NCBI GenBank assembly: GCA_022701275.1
Contig: CP031740.1
Span: forward strand, 197,001-261,000
Direction: 5' to 3'
Length of the DNA: 64,000 nucleotides
Source of the DNA: Microcoleus vaginatus PCC 9802
GTDB lineage: Bacteria > Cyanobacteriota > Cyanobacteriia > Cyanobacteriales > Microcoleaceae
In this document: positions 63,001-64,000 of the stretch, piece after piece
Layout: the number at the start of each line of letters is the position of its first letter
How positions within the stretch are numbered: the stretch's first letter is position 1
The notes under the pieces: model-generated
What the model was told of the DNA's origin: nothing
Database searches by the model: none
What the model saw: only the letters and a program-made list of their open reading frames with translations
Position numbers and translations under genes: made by a program

Positions 63001-64000
63001 TTAGCATTGTCATGCCGGCTTACAATACGCCAGAAAATTATTTGCAGGAGGCAATAGAATCAGTTCTCAATCAGATATATCCTTATTGGGAATTGTGCAT
63101 TGCGGATGACTCATCAACCGCGCCTCATGTCAAGCAAGTTTTGCAAGAATATGCAGCCAAAGATAGCCGGATCAAAGTAGCTTACAGAACCAAAAACGGT
63201 CACATTTCTCACTGTTCTAATTCTGCTTTGGAGTTGGCGACGGGTGAATTTGTATCTTTATTAGACCACGACGATACGCTGACACCAGAGGCTTTGTATG
63301 AAGTGGTGCTGCTGCTGAACCGCCACCCGGAAGCGGACATGATTTATTCAGATGAAGACAAGATTTATCAGGATAAAGAACTGATAAACCCTTTCTTCAA
63401 GCCAGAATGGAGTCCGGATTCATTTTTATCTCGGATGTACACTTGCCATTTGGGAACTTACAGGCGATCGCTAATTAATGAAATCGGCGGTTTTAGAGCG
63501 GGTTTTGAGGGAGCTCAGGATTATGATTTGGTTTTGAGGTTTACGGAAAAAACTGACAAAATCTTTCACATCCCTAAAATTCTTTACCACTGGAGAATGC
63601 ACGCAGGTTCAGCGGCTGGCGGTGTAGAGGCTAAACCTTATGCCTATGACGCAGGGCAAAAAGCTTTGCAAGAGGCGATCGAACGCCGGGGCGAACCGGG
63701 GAAAATTGAAGGCGTTCCCTACTTTTTGGGACACTTTATTGCACGCTACAAAATTGCCGATTACAAGCGGGTCAGCATCATTATTCCGACGCGGGATTTA
63801 GGCGATGTTTTGGACAATTGCTTGGAGTCTATCTTTACTAAGAGTGTCTACCCCAACTACGAAGTTATCGTCATCGATAACGGCAGTCAAGAGAAACACA
63901 CGGCGGAAATTCTGGCTAAATGGACGGCTAAGGAATCAGCGAGGTTTAAAAGTTATCGCCTAGATATTCCGTTCAATTTCTCTAAGATTAACAACTACGC
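60021..64000 (+). CDS. Giant TPR protein with glycosyltransferase-2 domains, 3' end outside the window
   Basis: An uninterrupted frame of at least 1,326 codons. Residues 1-215 and 270-970 are tetratricopeptide repeats, many of the pattern RWEEAVNAYRKAIELNPD followed by SWSHNNLA, with a proline-rich linker (about 239-266, PVKPPVQ units) between the two blocks. From residue 991 a family-2 glycosyltransferase begins (PLISIVMPAYNTPENYL, LCIADDSST, LLDHDDTLTP with the acidic metal motif, DMIYSDEDKIYQ), and a second one starts near 1248 (VSIIIPTRDLGDVL). Such TPR-GT proteins make or modify surface polysaccharides or glycoproteins in filamentous cyanobacteria. The end is beyond the window. Confidence 0.9.
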   Translation, partial: MPSTVSTESTAVQFNQQGEIYLSQGKVEEAIASCEQALKIHPNFAPAYKTLGNALQAQGRMEEARHWYAKAIEIEPNFAEVYANLGSLGAQQQKWQEAIGFYQKAITIKPNFAGVYRNLAKVFGQISKPEEAQQCWYQAFSLEPEKVAPGEHLNMGDAFFRQEKFPEAIACYDRAIKLNPNVATAYQNLGEALKKQGKLEEATAYYRKAIELNAAHARNGSEGQQSLGGATATNGAVKQQPAATPVKPPVKPPVQPPVQPPVQQAVNSTINIEDPEAYKILAEGYFAQGKLEQAISACKKALQIKPEAPLYKMLGNALQAGGKIDEAKSCYVKAIEINPNFAEAYANYGSICAQQEQWQQAISAYEKAIALKPDFAGAFRNFGKLLSQLGKSEEAAEAWYRALAIDPKSATAEEHENLAKTLIEQGKVDKGIECYRRAVELNPNAGAAYHELGEILRNQEQWEAAVDAYSNAIRNNPELSWSHNNLAESLVKLERWEEAVNAYRKAIELNPDFSWSHNNLADVLLKLERWEEAVNAYRKATELNPDFSWSHNYLADALIKLGRWEEAISAYQRSIELNPDHFWAHNNLAEALVNLERWDEAVVAYRRANEVNPNFFWSQSKLGDALLEMERWEEAIDVYRRAAELNPDFPWTYYNMATACEKLERWDESIAAYRRAAEIQADLPWLSQKLADALRMRSQWDLKEAMRLYRRAIQENPDDVQLYHKALEIAPNDADLYVELADALVRHSWPDGAIVFYQMALQIRPDDKAISGRLEEVLKKKGVSRGAEKSDRGVRGHSGKAIEHSPGIAAEYHELGASLQEEGKLTEAVAAYRKAISINPNYFGTHHNLGDVLKWLGKVDESIKSYQKAAELNPSFVWAHHNLADVFQEEGRLDEAVAAYRKAIEVAPDFGWSHYNLAKTLAKQDKLSEALEEYQTASKLDPKLFGLDYQNVRDSLFLGQDPAYTKWRAKNSPREADLRKMAETLEIFNYKPLISIVMPAYNTPENYLQEAIESVLNQIYPYWELCIADDSSTAPHVKQVLQEYAAKDSRIKVAYRTKNGHISHCSNSALELATGEFVSLLDHDDTLTPEALYEVVLLLNRHPEADMIYSDEDKIYQDKELINPFFKPEWSPDSFLSRMYTCHLGTYRRSLINEIGGFRAGFEGAQDYDLVLRFTEKTDKIFHIPKILYHWRMHAGSAAGGVEAKPYAYDAGQKALQEAIERRGEPGKIEGVPYFLGHFIARYKIADYKRVSIIIPTRDLGDVLDNCLESIFTKSVYPNYEVIVIDNGSQEKHTAEILAKWTAKESARFKSYRLDIPFNFSKINNY

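Overview
This window reads as chromosomal DNA of a filamentous cyanobacterium. The octamer GCGATCGC (HIP1) is scattered throughout. The gene set includes pipX, pipY, the sepF (cdv2) region, cyanobacterial DUF3086 and DUF3119 proteins, and a giant PAS/GAF hybrid kinase. Many gaps hold short tandem heptamer repeats and small hairpin repeats. An Oscillatoriales (Microcoleus/Oscillatoria/Phormidium-like) source is my inference from these repeats. No rRNA, CRISPR array or complete insertion sequence was found, and there is one tRNA.

Layout. 1-3.3 kb: an ECF sigma factor with a cupin anti-sigma factor, a secreted protein and a CBS-type protein with a HEPN-like RNxxAH motif. 3.4-5.4 kb: an acireductone dioxygenase-like cupin and a NupC-type nucleoside permease. 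5.6-11.6 kb: a co-directional core block, der, an EcfT/CbiQ-like membrane protein, acpS, pipX, pipY, sepF, proC. It links ribosome assembly, nitrogen signalling, PLP homeostasis, division and proline synthesis. 11.7-16.6 kb: two tandem paralogous Ser/Thr kinases fused to periplasmic-binding-protein-like domains; only one has a visible membrane segment. 16.8-21.6 kb: an RTX-repeat protein, then the minus-strand group mlaE, DUF3119, DUF3086, plsY (lipid transport and phospholipid synthesis), and a small membrane protein.

22-30 kb: hspA with a candidate thermosensor leader, an orphan toxin-tip/immunity-like pair, a fasciclin protein, a 1.7 k-residue hybrid histidine kinase and a small conserved protein. 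30.5-35.8 kb: a polar amino-acid ABC transporter (binding protein, two permeases, ATPase) interrupted by a DUF29-like gene. 35.9-41.4 kb: uvrC carrying two in-frame repeat insertions, tRNA-Gly(TCC), a decayed region with 11-bp iteron-like repeats, and mutS. 42-45.6 kb: a zinc alcohol dehydrogenase, a small protein, manganese catalase and a HAD phosphatase. 45.6-47.6 kb: a two-gene RNA-repair cassette (RNA ligase plus HD-Pnk-like end-healing enzyme). 47.7-51.1 kb: an SPFH protein, cyclophilin, a DUF3225 protein and an RlmL-like methyltransferase. 51.3-57.2 kb: pmbA/tldE-like, tldD-like, a class III aminotransferase and an adenosine-deaminase-like enzyme, all minus strand. 57.4 kb to the end: purA, rplY (L25/CTC) and a very large TPR plus glycosyltransferase-2 gene that runs off the window.

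The most unusual items are the RNA-repair cassette, the kinase/binding-protein duplication with loss of the membrane anchor, the CBS-HEPN-like protein, the toxin/immunity remnant, the repeat insertions inside uvrC, and the iteron-like repeats downstream of the tRNA. All functional calls rest on motif recognition by eye; no database search was run.
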